Shown one piece after another: positions 19,901 to 29,265 of a stretch of 64,000 bases of DNA. Source of the DNA: Acidovorax sp. sif1233 (GTDB taxonomy: Bacteria > Pseudomonadota > Gammaproteobacteria > Burkholderiales > Burkholderiaceae_C); the NCBI RefSeq assembly GCF_019218755.1, contig NZ_JAHUWZ010000001.1, positions 62,001-126,000 on the forward strand, in the 5' to 3' direction. Under the pieces are notes generated by a model, which had not been told where the DNA came from, made no database searches, and saw only the letters and a program-made list of their open reading frames with translations. Position numbers and translations under genes: made by a program. Position 1 is the stretch's first letter. Each line of letters opens with the position of its first letter.

Positions 19901-20920
19901 ATGAGCGAGCACACCCTCCGCATGGGCCCCTTCTCGCCGCCGCTGCAGAGCGAACGCAATGCGCTGGAGGACGAGGCGCAGGCACTGGGCTGGGCCATGG
20001 GCGAGGGCCGTGCCTCCGCCGCGCCCACCCGCCCCAACGCCGCCTTGCTGCAGGTGCAGGGCGTGAGCATCGCCTACCGCACGCGCGAGCGCGTGGTGCG
20101 TGCCACGCACCGCGTGGGTTTCGACGTGTTTGCGGGCGACCGCTTCGTGCTGCTCGGTGCCTCGGGCTGCGGCAAGTCCACCTTGCTCAAGTCGATTGCC
20201 GGCTTCATCGCGCCCAGCGAGGGTCAGATCCTGCTCGGCGGCCGCGCGGTCACGCGGCCCGGCCCCGACCGGGTGGTGGTGTTCCAGGAGTTCGACCAGC
20301 TGCCGCCGTGGAAGACCGTGCGCGAGAACGTGATGTTCCCGCTGCTGGCCTCGCGCAGCGTGAGCCGCAAGGAGGCGGCCGAACGCGCGGCTTTGTACAT
20401 CGACAAGGTGGGCCTGTCCAAGTTCGCCGACGTGCATCCGCACCAGCTCTCGGGCGGCATGAAGCAGCGCGTGGCCATTGCGCGCGCGCTGGCCATGCAG
20501 CCCCAGGTGCTGCTGATGGACGAACCCTTTGCCGCGCTCGACGCCCTCACGCGCCGGCGCATGCAGGAAGAACTGCTCTCGCTGTGGGACGAGTTCCGCT
20601 TCACGCTGATCTTCGTCACGCACTCCATCGAAGAGGCGCTGGTGGTGGGCAACCGCATCGCCATCCTCTCGCCGCATCCGGGGCGGCTGCGCGCCGAGGT
20701 CAACAGCCATCAATTCGGGCTGTACAGCCTGGGCGGCACCGAGTTCCAGGCCACGGCCCAGCGCATCCACCGGCTGCTGTTCGACGAACCCGCCGCCGGT
20801 GCCGTGCCGGGATCGGTGCAGGCCGATACCGAAGCTCTGGCACCTGGCCGCCGTGGTGGCGTGCCGCTCATTCCCCCACAGCGGCCTGCCGGTTCGCTGC
20901 CCTTCCAGATTTCCGTATGA
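19901..20920 (+). CDS. ABC transporter ATP-binding protein (NitT/TauT type)
   Basis: 339 aa, longer than the usual 250-270 for SsuB/TauB. The ATPase core runs from about 48 to 265: Walker [10 protein letters not shown] (86-94), Q loop FQEFDQ, signature LSGGMKQR (183-190), Walker B VLLMDEP and the H-loop VTHSIEEA. An N-terminal extension of about 45 residues and a C-terminal tail of about 70, including a Pro/Gly-rich end, surround it. It overlaps the permease gene by four bases (ATGA). The tail could be regulatory. Confidence 0.9.
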   Translation: MSEHTLRMGPFSPPLQSERNALEDEAQALGWAMGEGRASAAPTRPNAALLQVQGVSIAYRTRERVVRATHRVGFDVFAGDRFVLLGASGCGKSTLLKSIAGFIAPSEGQILLGGRAVTRPGPDRVVVFQEFDQLPPWKTVRENVMFPLLASRSVSRKEAAERAALYIDKVGLSKFADVHPHQLSGGMKQRVAIARALAMQPQVLLMDEPFAALDALTRRRMQEELLSLWDEFRFTLIFVTHSIEEALVVGNRIAILSPHPGRLRAEVNSHQFGLYSLGGTEFQATAQRIHRLLFDEPAAGAVPGSVQADTEALAPGRRGGVPLIPPQRPAGSLPFQISV

Positions 20921-21792
20921 GTGCCTCCCTGCTGACCCCTCCCGTGCGCCCCGAGTTCGAGCGCAGCCTGGAGCCGCTGGGCGGTATCGCGCCCGTGTTG
21001 CCCCTGCCGCTGACGGCGCGCATCTGGCAGCAGACCTTTGTGCGCAAGCTCGTGATCCTGGCGGTGCTGGCCGTGCTATGGGAGGTGGTGGCGCGCTGGC
21101 AGGACAACGACCTGCTGCTGCCCACCTTCCTGCAGACCGCCAAGGCGCTGGTGGAGGGCCTGGCCTCGGGCGAGCTGATCGGCAAGACGGCGATCTCCCT
21201 GTCGGTGCTGCTCAAGGGCTATCTCGCAGGCATCCTCGGGGCCTTCGTGCTCACCACGCTGGCCGTGTCCACCCAGTTCGGGCGCGACCTGCTGTCCACG
21301 CTGACCTCCATGTTCAACCCCTTGCCGGCCATCGCGCTGCTGCCGCTGGCGCTGCTGTGGTTCGGCCTGGGGCAGGGCAGCCTGGTGTTCGTGCTCATCC
21401 ACTCGGTGCTGTGGCCGCTGGCGCTCAACACCTATGCGGGTTTCCAGTCCGTGCCCGAGACGCTGCGCATGGCGGGCCGAAACTACGGCCTGACCGGCAT
21501 CCGCTACGTGCTGCAGATCCTGGTGCCGGCCGCGCTTCCCTCCATCCTGTCGGGCCTGAAGATCGGCTGGGCCTTCGCCTGGCGCACGCTGATCGCGGCC
21601 GAGCTGGTGTTCGGCGCGTCGTCGGGCAAGGGCGGGCTGGGCTGGTACATCTTCCAGAACCGCAACGAGCTCTACACCGACAAGGTGTTCGCGGGCCTGG
21701 TGCTGGTGATCCTGATCGGCCTGGCGGTGGAGAGCCTGGGTTTCCACACGCTGGAACGGTTGACGGTGCGGCGCTGGGGCGTGCAGCGCTGA
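20917..21792 (+). CDS. ABC transporter permease (NitT/TauT type)
   Basis: 291 aa from the ATG overlapping the ATPase stop. It has about six membrane helices and a BPD_transp_1 domain, with the ATPase-contact EAA loop around AGRNYGLTGIRYVLQILVPAALPSILSGLKIG. It forms the membrane channel of the importer encoded by the three consecutive genes. An open frame extends upstream in the same phase, but the coupling ATGA and the family length support this start. Confidence 0.92.
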   Translation: MSASLLTPPVRPEFERSLEPLGGIAPVLPLPLTARIWQQTFVRKLVILAVLAVLWEVVARWQDNDLLLPTFLQTAKALVEGLASGELIGKTAISLSVLLKGYLAGILGAFVLTTLAVSTQFGRDLLSTLTSMFNPLPAIALLPLALLWFGLGQGSLVFVLIHSVLWPLALNTYAGFQSVPETLRMAGRNYGLTGIRYVLQILVPAALPSILSGLKIGWAFAWRTLIAAELVFGASSGKGGLGWYIFQNRNELYTDKVFAGLVLVILIGLAVESLGFHTLERLTVRRWGVQR

Positions 21793-21897
21793 AGGGGGCG
21801 GCGCCAGCCCGGCGCTCGTGGCGCGGGATGCCGTGAGGGCACGCCGCATGCCTGCGCCGTGGGGGGGCGACCGGGCCTGCAGCCCTACACTGTGGGC

Positions 21898-22092
21898 ATG
21901 ATCCGCTGGCTTCTCGTCATCTTCCTGGCTCTGATGTTGCTGAGCTGGCTGTCGCCCCTGCTCAGGCGCATGGGGTTTGGCCGCCTGCCCGGCGACCTGC
22001 GCTTTCGCTGGCTGGGCCGGGACTGGGACGTGCCCTTGGCGTCGACGCTGCTCCTGAGCTTTGTGGTGAGCTTGCTCACGAAGTTGCTCTGA
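21898..22092 (+). CDS. DUF2905 family small membrane protein
   Basis: 64 aa from ATG 21898 (MIRWLLVIF). Two hydrophobic helices flank a GRLPGDLRFRW motif, the DUF2905 pattern. Probably an inner-membrane protein of unknown function. It is convergent with otsA. Confidence 0.85.
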   Translation: MIRWLLVIFLALMLLSWLSPLLRRMGFGRLPGDLRFRWLGRDWDVPLASTLLLSFVVSLLTKLL

Positions 22093-22124
22093 CCCCCTGC
22101 GGCACGCGCACCGGGGCAGAATGT

Positions 22125-22142
22125 GCCGCCGCGCGTGGCGGC
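22125..22142. terminator. GC hairpin between DUF2905 gene and otsA
   Basis: GCCGCC-gcgcgt-GGCGGC, a six-pair GC stem in the 51-base gap between two convergent genes. There is no real T-run, so intrinsic termination is uncertain. Confidence 0.3.
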
Positions 22143-22143
22143 T

Positions 22144-23523
22144 TCAGTCGCCTGCCGCCTGGAGCGCCTGCAGGAACGACCTGCGCCACCAGTGCACGTC
22201 ATGTTCGCGGATGCGCGCCATGAGCTTTTGGTGGCGTGCCTGGCGCTCGGCCAGCGGCATCTGCAGTGCCTGCTGGATGGTGTCGGCCATGCCCTGGGTG
22301 TCGTAGGGGTTCACCAGCAGCGCTTCCTTGAGCTGCTCGGCCGCTCCCGCGAAGCGGGACAGCACCAGCACCCCCGGGTCGTCCGGGTCTTGCGCCACCA
22401 CGTATTCCTTGGCCACCAGGTTCATGCCGTCGCGCAGCGGCGTGACCAGGCCCACGGCGGCGGCGCGGCACAGGCCCGGTACCCGCTTGCGCGCCACCAT
22501 GCGGTGGATGTAGCGCACCGGCATCCAGTCCAGCTCGCCATAGTCGCCGTTCACCGCGCCGCACAGCCCCTCCAGCTCCTGGCGCAGGTCGGCATAGGCA
22601 TGCACGTCGTCGCGCGAGGGCGAGGCGATCATGATCATGGTGGCGCTGTTGCGGTTCTCGGGGTAGCGGTCGAGCAGCTCGCGGTAGGCGCGCACGCGGT
22701 GCGGTATGCCCTTGGAGTAGTCCAGCCGGTCGATGCCCAGCAGCAGGCGCCGGCGCGAGTACTCGTCGCGCATGTTCTCGTAGGTTTCCACCGCGTCGGG
22801 GGCCTGCGTGAGGCGCGTGAACTCGTCCACGTCGATGCCGATGGGAAAGGCCTTGACGTGCACCGTGGCGCCAAAGGCGCGCAGGCGCTGGGCATCCACC
22901 TCCTCGGCACTGCCTTCGTTGCGCACGTAGCGCGTGAAGTGCGACACGTCGGCTTCGCTCTGCAGGCCCACCAGGTCGTAGGCGAACAGCGAGCGCATCA
23001 GCCATTCGTGCTGCGGGATGGCCGCCATGATGAGCGGCGGCGGCATGGGGATGTGCAGGAAGAAGCCGATGCGCTGCCTGCAGCCCATGGCACGCAGCTC
23101 GGCGGCCAGCGGAATCAGGTGGTAGTCGTGCACCCAGATGATGTCGTCGTCGCGCAGCAGGGGCAGCAGCTTGCGCGCGAACATCTGGTTCACGCGCCGG
23201 TACCCCGCGATGTAGCGGGTGTTGAAGTCCGCCAGGTCCAGCCGGTAGTGGAACACCGGCCAGAGCACGCTGTTGCTGTAGCCGTGGTAGTACGTGTCAT
23301 GGTCTTCGCGGCACAGGTCCACGGTGGCGAGCGTCACGGGGCCCGCCTGGCGGGTCTGGAGCTCGCCTTCGCCGGGCGTGCCCGCCTCCGCGATGTTGCC
23401 GCTCCAGCCAAACCACAGGCCGCCCGTGCGGTTGAGGGTGTCGCCCAGTGCCACGGCCAGACCCCCGGCTGCGGGTTTGCGGGGGTCTGCGATGCGGTTG
23501 GATACGACGACGAGGCGGCTCAT
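22144..23523 (-). CDS. otsA: Alpha,alpha-trehalose-phosphate synthase (UDP-forming)
   Basis: 459 aa, a GT20 glycosyltransferase that makes trehalose-6-phosphate from UDP-glucose and glucose-6-phosphate. Visible motifs: [41 protein letters not shown] and [11 protein letters not shown]. It is the last gene of an otsB, GH15, otsA unit on the minus strand, 48 bases after the GH15 gene. A GGGG ribosome site precedes the ATG. Confidence 0.96.
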   Translation of the reverse strand: MSRLVVVSNRIADPRKPAAGGLAVALGDTLNRTGGLWFGWSGNIAEAGTPGEGELQTRQAGPVTLATVDLCREDHDTYYHGYSNSVLWPVFHYRLDLADFNTRYIAGYRRVNQMFARKLLPLLRDDDIIWVHDYHLIPLAAELRAMGCRQRIGFFLHIPMPPPLIMAAIPQHEWLMRSLFAYDLVGLQSEADVSHFTRYVRNEGSAEEVDAQRLRAFGATVHVKAFPIGIDVDEFTRLTQAPDAVETYENMRDEYSRRRLLLGIDRLDYSKGIPHRVRAYRELLDRYPENRNSATMIMIASPSRDDVHAYADLRQELEGLCGAVNGDYGELDWMPVRYIHRMVARKRVPGLCRAAAVGLVTPLRDGMNLVAKEYVVAQDPDDPGVLVLSRFAGAAEQLKEALLVNPYDTQGMADTIQQALQMPLAERQARHQKLMARIREHDVHWWRRSFLQALQAAGD

Positions 23524-23571
23524 CCCCCGATCATCGGCGGGGTTGGGGGGCGCCGCCTGTCGGACACGGCC

Positions 23572-25377
23572 TCAAATCACGCTGTCCCAGGGCGCGGACA
23601 GGCGCACGGCGGCGTTGATCACGCCCACCATCGAATAGGTCTGCGGGAAGTTGCCCCACATCTCGCGCGTTTCGGGGTGCGTGTCTTCGGACAGCAGGCC
23701 CAGCGGGTTGCGCGCGGCCAGCATGGTCTCGAAGATGGCGCGGGCCTCGGCCTTGCGGCCGATGCGCGCCAGCGCGTCGATGCGCCAGAAGGTGCAGATG
23801 TTGAAGGCGGTCTCGGGCTTGCCGAAATCGTCGGCCGCCTCGTAGCGGCGCATGTAGGGGCCGTCGCACAGGCTCTTTTCCATGGCCTCCACGGTGCTCA
23901 CGAAGCGCGGGTCCCTGGGGTCGATGAGGCCGACCTCGGCCATCAGCAGCACGCTGGCATCGAGTTCATGGCCGCCAAAACTTTCGGCGAACGCCTGGCG
24001 CGCTTCGCACCAGGATTTGTCGAGGATCTCGGCGCGCATGCGGTCCGCATGCTGCTGCCAGTGGCTGGCGCGGTCTGCCAGTTGCAGGGTGGCGGCGATC
24101 TTGGCCAGCCGGTCGCAGGCCGCCCAGCTCATCAGCGCGGACGAGGTGTGCACCCGGGCGCGCGTGCGCAGCTCCCACATGCCCGCATCGGGCTGGCCAT
24201 AGACGCGCACCGCGTTCTCGCCCACCTGTTCCAGCCGCGTGAATTCGGCCAGGCCCGCGCGGTGCAGCAGGCGGTGGTCGTGGAAGGCCTGGGCCGCGCC
24301 CAGCACGATGTTGCCGTACACGTCATGCTGGAAATGCTCGGCTGCCTGGTTGCCCACGCGCACGGGGCCCATGCCCCGGTAGCCCGCCAGCTGGGGCACG
24401 AGGCTTTCGGGCAGGTCGTGCTCCAGGCCAATGCCGTACAGCGGCTGGATGTGGCCGTCGCCGCCTTCCACCACCACGTTGCTGAGCCAGCGCAGGTAGT
24501 CCTCCATGGTGCCGACCTCGGAGATGCTGTTGAGCGCGCGCACCACGAAGAACGCGTCGCGCAGCCAGCAGAAGCGGTAGTCCCAGTTGCGCCCGCTGTG
24601 GGCGGATTCGGGGATGCTGGTGGTCATGGCCGCCACGATGGCGCCCGTGTCCTCGTACAGCGAGAGCTTGAGCGTGATGGCCGCGCGGATCACCGCGTCC
24701 TGCCACTCCAGCGGCACGGCCAGGGCGCGGGTCCAGTTGCGCCAGTACGAGGTGGTTTCCTGCTCGAACAGGCGGGCGGTGTCGGCGATGCCCTCCACCA
24801 GCGTCTCGTCGGCTCCCAGCAGGAAGTTGTGTTCGCGCGTGAGCACGAAGGCCTGGCCCGACAGCACGTGCGAGACCGGCGCATCGGTGGACAGGCGCAG
24901 CGTCATGCCCTCGCCCACATAGCGGATGTGGTTGCTGCCGCGCGTGATCCGGGGTTCCGTCTGCCCCCAGTCGTAGCGCACCTTGAGCGCCACGCGGATG
25001 CGCGGCGCGCCCTGGATGGAGCGCACCCGGCGTACCAGCGTCATGGGCCGGAAGTAGCGCGAGCGGCTGTAGAAGCGCGGGGCGAAGTCGGTGATCTCGA
25101 TGCCGTGGCCGGCCTTGTCGAACAGCTGCGTGCGCAGGATCGCGGTGTTGGGCTCGTACCACTGGTGGGCCGAGGCCAGGTCTTCCAGTTCGACGGCGAA
25201 GTGGCTGCCCCCATCGCCGGGCTGCAGCAGGGCGTTGAAGACCGGGTCGCCGTCGAACCGGGGCAGGCAGCACCACACCATGCGGGCGTGGTCGTCGATC
25301 AGCGCGCTGATGGCGCAGTTGCCAATCATGCCCAGGTTCAAGGACCCGGGCTGGGGTTCGGTGGCTGGCGTGTTCAT
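23572..25377 (-). CDS. Glycoside hydrolase family 15 protein (glucoamylase/trehalase-like)
   Basis: 601 aa from ATG 25377, which overlaps the otsB stop by four bases. It has an N-terminal beta-sandwich (LGMIGNCAISALI, WCCLPRFDGDPVF) and a C-terminal (alpha/alpha)6 barrel with the GH15 signatures NWDYRFCWLRDAFF, HDVYGNIVLGA and KSWCEARQAF. Related GH15 proteins are glucoamylases or trehalases. Its place between otsB and otsA suggests it acts on trehalose or a maltooligosaccharide, perhaps tuning the trehalose pool; this is inference. No signal peptide is visible. Confidence 0.9.
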   Translation of the reverse strand: MNTPATEPQPGSLNLGMIGNCAISALIDDHARMVWCCLPRFDGDPVFNALLQPGDGGSHFAVELEDLASAHQWYEPNTAILRTQLFDKAGHGIEITDFAPRFYSRSRYFRPMTLVRRVRSIQGAPRIRVALKVRYDWGQTEPRITRGSNHIRYVGEGMTLRLSTDAPVSHVLSGQAFVLTREHNFLLGADETLVEGIADTARLFEQETTSYWRNWTRALAVPLEWQDAVIRAAITLKLSLYEDTGAIVAAMTTSIPESAHSGRNWDYRFCWLRDAFFVVRALNSISEVGTMEDYLRWLSNVVVEGGDGHIQPLYGIGLEHDLPESLVPQLAGYRGMGPVRVGNQAAEHFQHDVYGNIVLGAAQAFHDHRLLHRAGLAEFTRLEQVGENAVRVYGQPDAGMWELRTRARVHTSSALMSWAACDRLAKIAATLQLADRASHWQQHADRMRAEILDKSWCEARQAFAESFGGHELDASVLLMAEVGLIDPRDPRFVSTVEAMEKSLCDGPYMRRYEAADDFGKPETAFNICTFWRIDALARIGRKAEARAIFETMLAARNPLGLLSEDTHPETREMWGNFPQTYSMVGVINAAVRLSAPWDSVI

Positions 25378-26111
25378 CGTTCGCGCTCCCAGGTGGTGCG
25401 TGCAGAAGACAGCCAGCCGCGCAGCGCGGCGGATGTCATGCAGCGGTGTTGTGCCATGGTCGGCCCCTCGCCGACCTTGATGCCCCATCCCCCCAGCGCC
25501 TGCACGGCGGCAAAGCCGGCCTCGTCGGTGACGTCGTCGCCCACGAAGACCGGCGTGCGGCCCGCGAACGGCGGCTGGGTCATGAAGTCGACGATGGCCT
25601 GGCCCTTGTGGACTCCACGGGGCTTGACTTCAAAGACACATTTGCCGCGCAGCAGTTCCACGCCGTCCAGGTGCTGCATCGCGCGCACCAGGGTGTCGTG
25701 GCACAACGCTTCCAGCGGGGGGGCCAGGCGGTAGTGCAGGGCCACGCTGGCGCGCTTGGCCTCCACCAGCAGGCCGGGGTGCCGCGCCGCGAGGTTCCGC
25801 GCGGCCTGCAGGACGGGCGCCAGGTCCGGCGGCTCGATGGCGGGGTGGGAGGTGTCGCCCAGGCGGTATTGCGCCCCGTGTTCGCTGGCCAGCGGCAGGC
25901 GCAGCGGCGCGAGGAATCCATCGATGTCGGACTCGGGCCGCCCGGTCACGATGGCCAGCGCCCCCCCCAGATGGGCATGCAGGGACGCCAGTGTGGGAAC
26001 CAGGCCGGAGGCTACGCGCACCGCCTCGGGGCGCGGTGCCAACTCGGTCAGCGTGCCGTCGAAATCGAGAAAAAGCGCATGGGCAGTTGTCAGTAACGGG
26101 AGCAGCTGCAT
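25374..26111 (-). CDS. otsB: Trehalose-6-phosphate phosphatase
   Basis: 245 aa, a HAD-superfamily phosphatase that releases trehalose from trehalose-6-phosphate. It has the nucleophile motif LDFDGTLTELAP near the start, motif II in VTGRPESDIDGF, and motif IV FVGDDVTDEAGF. First gene of the trehalose unit; coupled by ATGA to the GH15 gene. The 206 bases to the divergent thioredoxin gene should contain both promoters, but I cannot pick them out with confidence. Confidence 0.94.
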   Translation of the reverse strand: MQLLPLLTTAHALFLDFDGTLTELAPRPEAVRVASGLVPTLASLHAHLGGALAIVTGRPESDIDGFLAPLRLPLASEHGAQYRLGDTSHPAIEPPDLAPVLQAARNLAARHPGLLVEAKRASVALHYRLAPPLEALCHDTLVRAMQHLDGVELLRGKCVFEVKPRGVHKGQAIVDFMTQPPFAGRTPVFVGDDVTDEAGFAAVQALGGWGIKVGEGPTMAQHRCMTSAALRGWLSSARTTWERER

Positions 26112-26317
26112 GGGGCAGGACCTTAGCAGATGGCGCTAAACCGCCTCCCGTGGAAGGGGGCTTTGGCCGTGGTAATCGTGCGTAACTTCCTGCCACTGGC
26201 CGTGCGCGGGTTTGCGCCGGGCGAAGAGTTGCCGGCCGCGGCTTGAAATGCCACGCCTTGGCCGCACTGTGCAGAAGGAAGCGATCCCCTTACCCCTCCA
26301 CCCACCACGTCCACCGC

Positions 26318-26755
26318 ATGACCGACGCCCTGCACATCGTCTGCCCGCACTGCCACACCACCAACCGCGTGCAAGGTGCCGACCTGGCCAGCGCGCCCGA
26401 CTGCGGCAAATGCCACCAGCCCCTGTTCGCGGGCGCGCCGCTTGCGCTCGACGCCGACACTTTTGATCGCCATGTGGGCCGAAGCCACATCCCGGTGCTG
26501 GTCGATTTCTGGGCGCCGTGGTGCGGGCCATGCCGGCAAATGGCCCCGGCGTTCGCGCAGGCCGCCCGCGAGCTGGAGCCGCGCGTGCGCCTGGCAAAGC
26601 TCGACACCGAAGAGCACCAGGCGATCGCGGCGCGCTATGCGATCCGCAGCATTCCGACCATGATCCTCTTCCAGCAGGGGCGCGAGGTGGCGCGCATCTC
26701 GGGGGCGCTCGGCGCGGCGGACATCGTGCGCTGGGTGCGGACGGCGGCGGGCTAA
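26318..26755 (+). CDS. trxC: Thioredoxin 2 (TrxC)
   Basis: 145 aa from ATG 26318. An N-terminal zinc ribbon with two CxxC pairs (CPHC, CGKC) precedes a thioredoxin domain with the redox motif WAPWCGPCRQM and the cis-Pro SIPTMILF. Cytosolic disulfide reductase, in relatives often induced by oxidative stress. It ends 14 bases from the convergent DoxX gene of the bufferin operon. Confidence 0.95.
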   Translation: MTDALHIVCPHCHTTNRVQGADLASAPDCGKCHQPLFAGAPLALDADTFDRHVGRSHIPVLVDFWAPWCGPCRQMAPAFAQAARELEPRVRLAKLDTEEHQAIAARYAIRSIPTMILFQQGREVARISGALGAADIVRWVRTAAG

Positions 26756-26769
26756 AAAAAGCCCACGCG

Positions 26770-27243
26770 TCAGCGAATTCCGAGCGCCCGGTCGAGCGAC
26801 ACCTTGCCCGCGCCGCGCCCCGCCAGGTACAGCAGCAACCCCGCCCATGACAGGTGCGTGGGCCAGGCATCGGGGTAGACAAACACCTGGATGACCAGCG
26901 TCATGCCGAGCAAGGCCAGTGCGGACAGGCGCGTGCACAGGCCCAACACCAGAAGGACAGGGAACACATGTTCGGCCACGGTGGCCATCTGCGCAGCCAG
27001 CTCCGGCGCGATCAGGGGCAGCCGGTACTCCTCGCGGAAGAGCGCATAGGCGCTGTCGGAGAGGGTGAACCAGCCCTCGACCTTGGTGCGCGCCGATCGC
27101 CAGAAGATGCCCGCCACCGCCACCCGGTTGACCAGGGCCAGCAGGCCGTGCGGGGTGAGGCGGGCGGCGGCATCGGCCAGCCGTGCCAGCAGCACGCGGG
27201 GGCCCTTGGCGGGGGCGGTGGGGAAGTGGGTGGTTGTTGCCAT
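26770..27243 (-). CDS. DoxX family membrane protein of the bufferin operon
   Basis: 157 aa, four predicted membrane helices; [22 protein letters not shown] is the typical DoxX opening and [30 protein letters not shown] the central block. It is the last gene of the bufA-bufB-bufC-doxX series, ten bases after bufC, and has a GAGGAG ribosome site. DoxX proteins recur at the end of such operons; a membrane redox role has been suggested for the family but is not shown here. Confidence 0.9.
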   Translation of the reverse strand: MATTTHFPTAPAKGPRVLLARLADAAARLTPHGLLALVNRVAVAGIFWRSARTKVEGWFTLSDSAYALFREEYRLPLIAPELAAQMATVAEHVFPVLLVLGLCTRLSALALLGMTLVIQVFVYPDAWPTHLSWAGLLLYLAGRGAGKVSLDRALGIR

Positions 27244-27252
27244 GGGGGCTCC

Positions 27253-28020
27253 TCAGCCTGTCTGTGAAGGGGGCTGGACCAGGGCGCCCGCGTCCAGCAG
27301 GGCGCCCATCAGCGCGGCAAGATCGGTGGCGGGGTCGGTGGCCAGTGCGCAGGTGGCGGCAGCCTCCAGGGGCAGGCCCCCGGCACAGGCGTCCAGCAGG
27401 GCCATCCCCGCACGCGATAGGGGGCGCCATGCCACTTCGGCCCGGGGCCGGGTGAGCAGGCCGCCATCACCCACCCAGGCCAGGTGCGTGGGGATGTCCA
27501 GGCCATCGCGGTGCCTTTGCCACAGGGCGTAGGCGGAGTGTTCGTCGCACCAGGGCCAGCGCGCTGCGGGGTGCGGCCGCAGCCGCATGCCGGGCAGCGC
27601 ACCGGGCGCTTGCCGGGCCCACCAGCCACGGTCCACGGCGGTGGCATCCGCCGCCAGGTGGCATTCGGTCCAGCAGCGGTCCAGGCGCGCCACTGCGGGC
27701 AGGTAGGGCAGCCCGGCGGCCGGTTCGAACCCGGCCAGAAAACCGCCAAACCCCGCGCCGTAGTCCATCAGCAGCCCGTCACGGGGCGGCCGCGCGCGGG
27801 CATACACCCCCGCTGCCGCGCGGAACCAGTCTTCGCCCACCAGCTGGCACACCGTGGGGTAGCTGGCCTGCAGGGCGTCGATGCAGCCCTTGAGCACGGT
27901 GTTGCGGTACACGGCAAAGCCGGGCTGGGCCTCCAGGGCCGCTGACCACGCGGTGGCCGGGGCACGGCCGGTGCCGAGCAGGGCGGCCGAGAAACCGTCC
28001 TGAAATTCGGTCAGCTGCAT
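27253..28020 (-). CDS. bufC: BufC/HvfC-like RiPP partner protein (DUF2063)
   Basis: 255 aa. The N-terminal DUF2063 domain shows LTEFQDGFSAALLG, FAVYRNTVLKGCIDALQASYPTV-type and DWFRAAAGVYARARPP blocks, the standard pattern of the partner protein that binds the DUF692 enzyme and presents the precursor peptide. The remainder is a less conserved C-terminal domain. It overlaps the end of bufB by ten bases. Confidence 0.92.
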   Translation of the reverse strand: MQLTEFQDGFSAALLGTGRAPATAWSAALEAQPGFAVYRNTVLKGCIDALQASYPTVCQLVGEDWFRAAAGVYARARPPRDGLLMDYGAGFGGFLAGFEPAAGLPYLPAVARLDRCWTECHLAADATAVDRGWWARQAPGALPGMRLRPHPAARWPWCDEHSAYALWQRHRDGLDIPTHLAWVGDGGLLTRPRAEVAWRPLSRAGMALLDACAGGLPLEAAATCALATDPATDLAALMGALLDAGALVQPPSQTG

Positions 28021-28856
28021 GCGGCCTCCCCGGCGTGCGCGGCCATGAGTGCGTGGTGGGCCTGGTCGCGCTCGCCCAGCAGTTCACTGAAGCCGGGCAG
28101 GTTGCCATCGCGCTCGATGAGGGTGGGGATGGGACCTGTGCGCTCGATCACGCGTTGGTACAGCGCCCACACGGCGGGGGCCACCGGGGCGTCGTGGCTG
28201 TCGATGAGCAAGGCGTTGCCATGCACCGGGTCGGCGTGGTGGCCCGCCAGGTGGATCTCGGCCACGGCGTGCAGAGGGAACGCCTCCAGGTACGCCTGCG
28301 CGCAAAAGCCCAGGTTGCTCGCGCTGACATGGACGTTGTTCACGTCCAGCAGCAGGCCGCAGCCGGTGCGGCGCACCAGCTCGGCCAGGAATTCGGTTTC
28401 GGCCCAGTCGTGGCCGTCGATGTGCAGGTAGTGCGTGGGATTCTCGATGGCGATGGGCCGCTGCAGCACGTCCTGCGTGCGGGCGATGTTGCCAGCGATG
28501 CGGTGCAGCGCCGCGTGCGTGCGGGGAAACGGCAGCAGGTCGGGCAGGTACTGCCCGCGCCAGCGGGACCACGCCAGGTGTTCGGACACCAGGACGGGTT
28601 CCACGCGCCGCGCCAGTGCGGCCAGGCGGGCCAGGTGCGCTGTGTCGGGCGGTTCATCGGCAGCGAGCGACAGGGACACGCCATGCAGCGCCACGGGGTG
28701 GCGCGCGCGGATGGCTTCCAGCCAGGCCAGGCGCGGGCCGCCGTCGGCCAGGTAGTTCTCGGGGTGCACCTCCCACCACAGGCCGGGGGCGGTGCACCGC
28801 AGCGCCTCGTCGTAGTGCAGGGGCTTGAGGCCCAGGCCAGCGGTGGGAAGCGCCAT
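28011..28856 (-). CDS. bufB: BufB-type multinuclear iron oxidase (DUF692, MNIO family)
   Basis: 281 aa, TIM-barrel DUF692 protein. Conserved metal-ligand regions are VHPENYL, ALHGVSLSL, VSEHLAW, IENPTHYL, LLDVNNVHVSASN, IHLAGHHAD and IDSHDAPV. Enzymes of this family modify cysteines of ribosomally made peptides; in bufferins they convert Cys to thiooxazole heterocycles. Here the substrate is almost certainly the 95-residue BufA just upstream (stop-to-start gap four bases). C-terminal overlap with bufC implies coupled translation. Confidence 0.94.
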   Translation of the reverse strand: MALPTAGLGLKPLHYDEALRCTAPGLWWEVHPENYLADGGPRLAWLEAIRARHPVALHGVSLSLAADEPPDTAHLARLAALARRVEPVLVSEHLAWSRWRGQYLPDLLPFPRTHAALHRIAGNIARTQDVLQRPIAIENPTHYLHIDGHDWAETEFLAELVRRTGCGLLLDVNNVHVSASNLGFCAQAYLEAFPLHAVAEIHLAGHHADPVHGNALLIDSHDAPVAPAVWALYQRVIERTGPIPTLIERDGNLPGFSELLGERDQAHHALMAAHAGEAACS

Positions 28857-28860
28857 GGCC

Positions 28861-29148
28861 TCAGGCCTTGGCGGGTGTCAGCGAACCCATGCCCTTGGGC
28901 GTCTTGATCGATGCGCAGGTGCCCGCGGGCACGAACTTCCAGGCGTTGCCCTGGTAGTCCATCTTCGAGGTGCCGGCGCAGGTGGTGCCGGGGCCGGCGG
29001 CGCAATCGTTCTTTCCGGCCATCGAGACGCCGTAGCACTTCTCCATGGCGGGCTTGGCGCCGTCCATCGGGGCGGTCTGGGCGATGGCGGCGCCAGAGGC
29101 CAGGGCGGCAAGGGCCAGGGCGCCGAGGCTGAGGGTGCGTGTGGTCAT
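28861..29148 (-). CDS. bufA: Bufferin precursor (DUF2282, BufA1 family)
   Basis: 95 aa from ATG 29148 with a GGAG ribosome site; an in-frame ATG at 29196 lies in the leader. A Sec signal peptide (to about Ala-Ile-Ala-Gln 24) is retained as leader in this RiPP class. The mature part carries four cysteines at 38, 49, 57 and 78 in the bufferin pattern KCYG, DCAAG, TCAG and GTCAS, with the [14 protein letters not shown] block before the last. Bufferins are modified on cysteine and bind copper in the periplasm. It is transcribed from the ECF-type promoter at 29230-29257. Confidence 0.93.
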   Translation of the reverse strand: MTTRTLSLGALALAALASGAAIAQTAPMDGAKPAMEKCYGVSMAGKNDCAAGPGTTCAGTSKMDYQGNAWKFVPAGTCASIKTPKGMGSLTPAKA

Positions 29149-29229
29149 GGTGGGATCTCCAAGGGTTGAGGGTTGCATCCGACCGGGGCGCTGCACGAAG
29201 GTGGATTCCAGCTGCCCGATCTGCGTTGT

Positions 29230-29257
29230 AATTCGCGCAGTGCGGCGGGCCGGTTAC
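29230..29257 (-). promoter_or_regulatory. ECF-type promoter for the bufferin operon
   Basis: On the minus strand: -35 GTAACC (29257-29252), 16-base spacer, -10 CGAATT (29235-29230). The hexamers and the spacer length are identical to those of the divergent promoter before the sigma gene at 29311-29338, so both are expected to be read by the ECF sigma factor encoded there. The expected 5' leader before bufA is about 75 bases. Confidence 0.75.
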
Positions 29258-29265
29258 GGTGCTGC

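Noticed and set aside
17827..21792. Naming the cluster tauDABC outright
   Set aside because: The gene types fit taurine use, but sequence alone does not separate taurine from other sulfonates, nitrate or unrelated ligands.
22123..25734. 1203-codon open frame on the plus strand
   Set aside because: Antisense shadow of otsA, the GH15 gene and part of otsB; no domain-like sequence.
26749..26764. GGGCT-aaaaaa-AGCCC as terminator of trxC or the DoxX gene
   Set aside because: Five-pair stem with an A-run loop and no following T-run; too weak to call.
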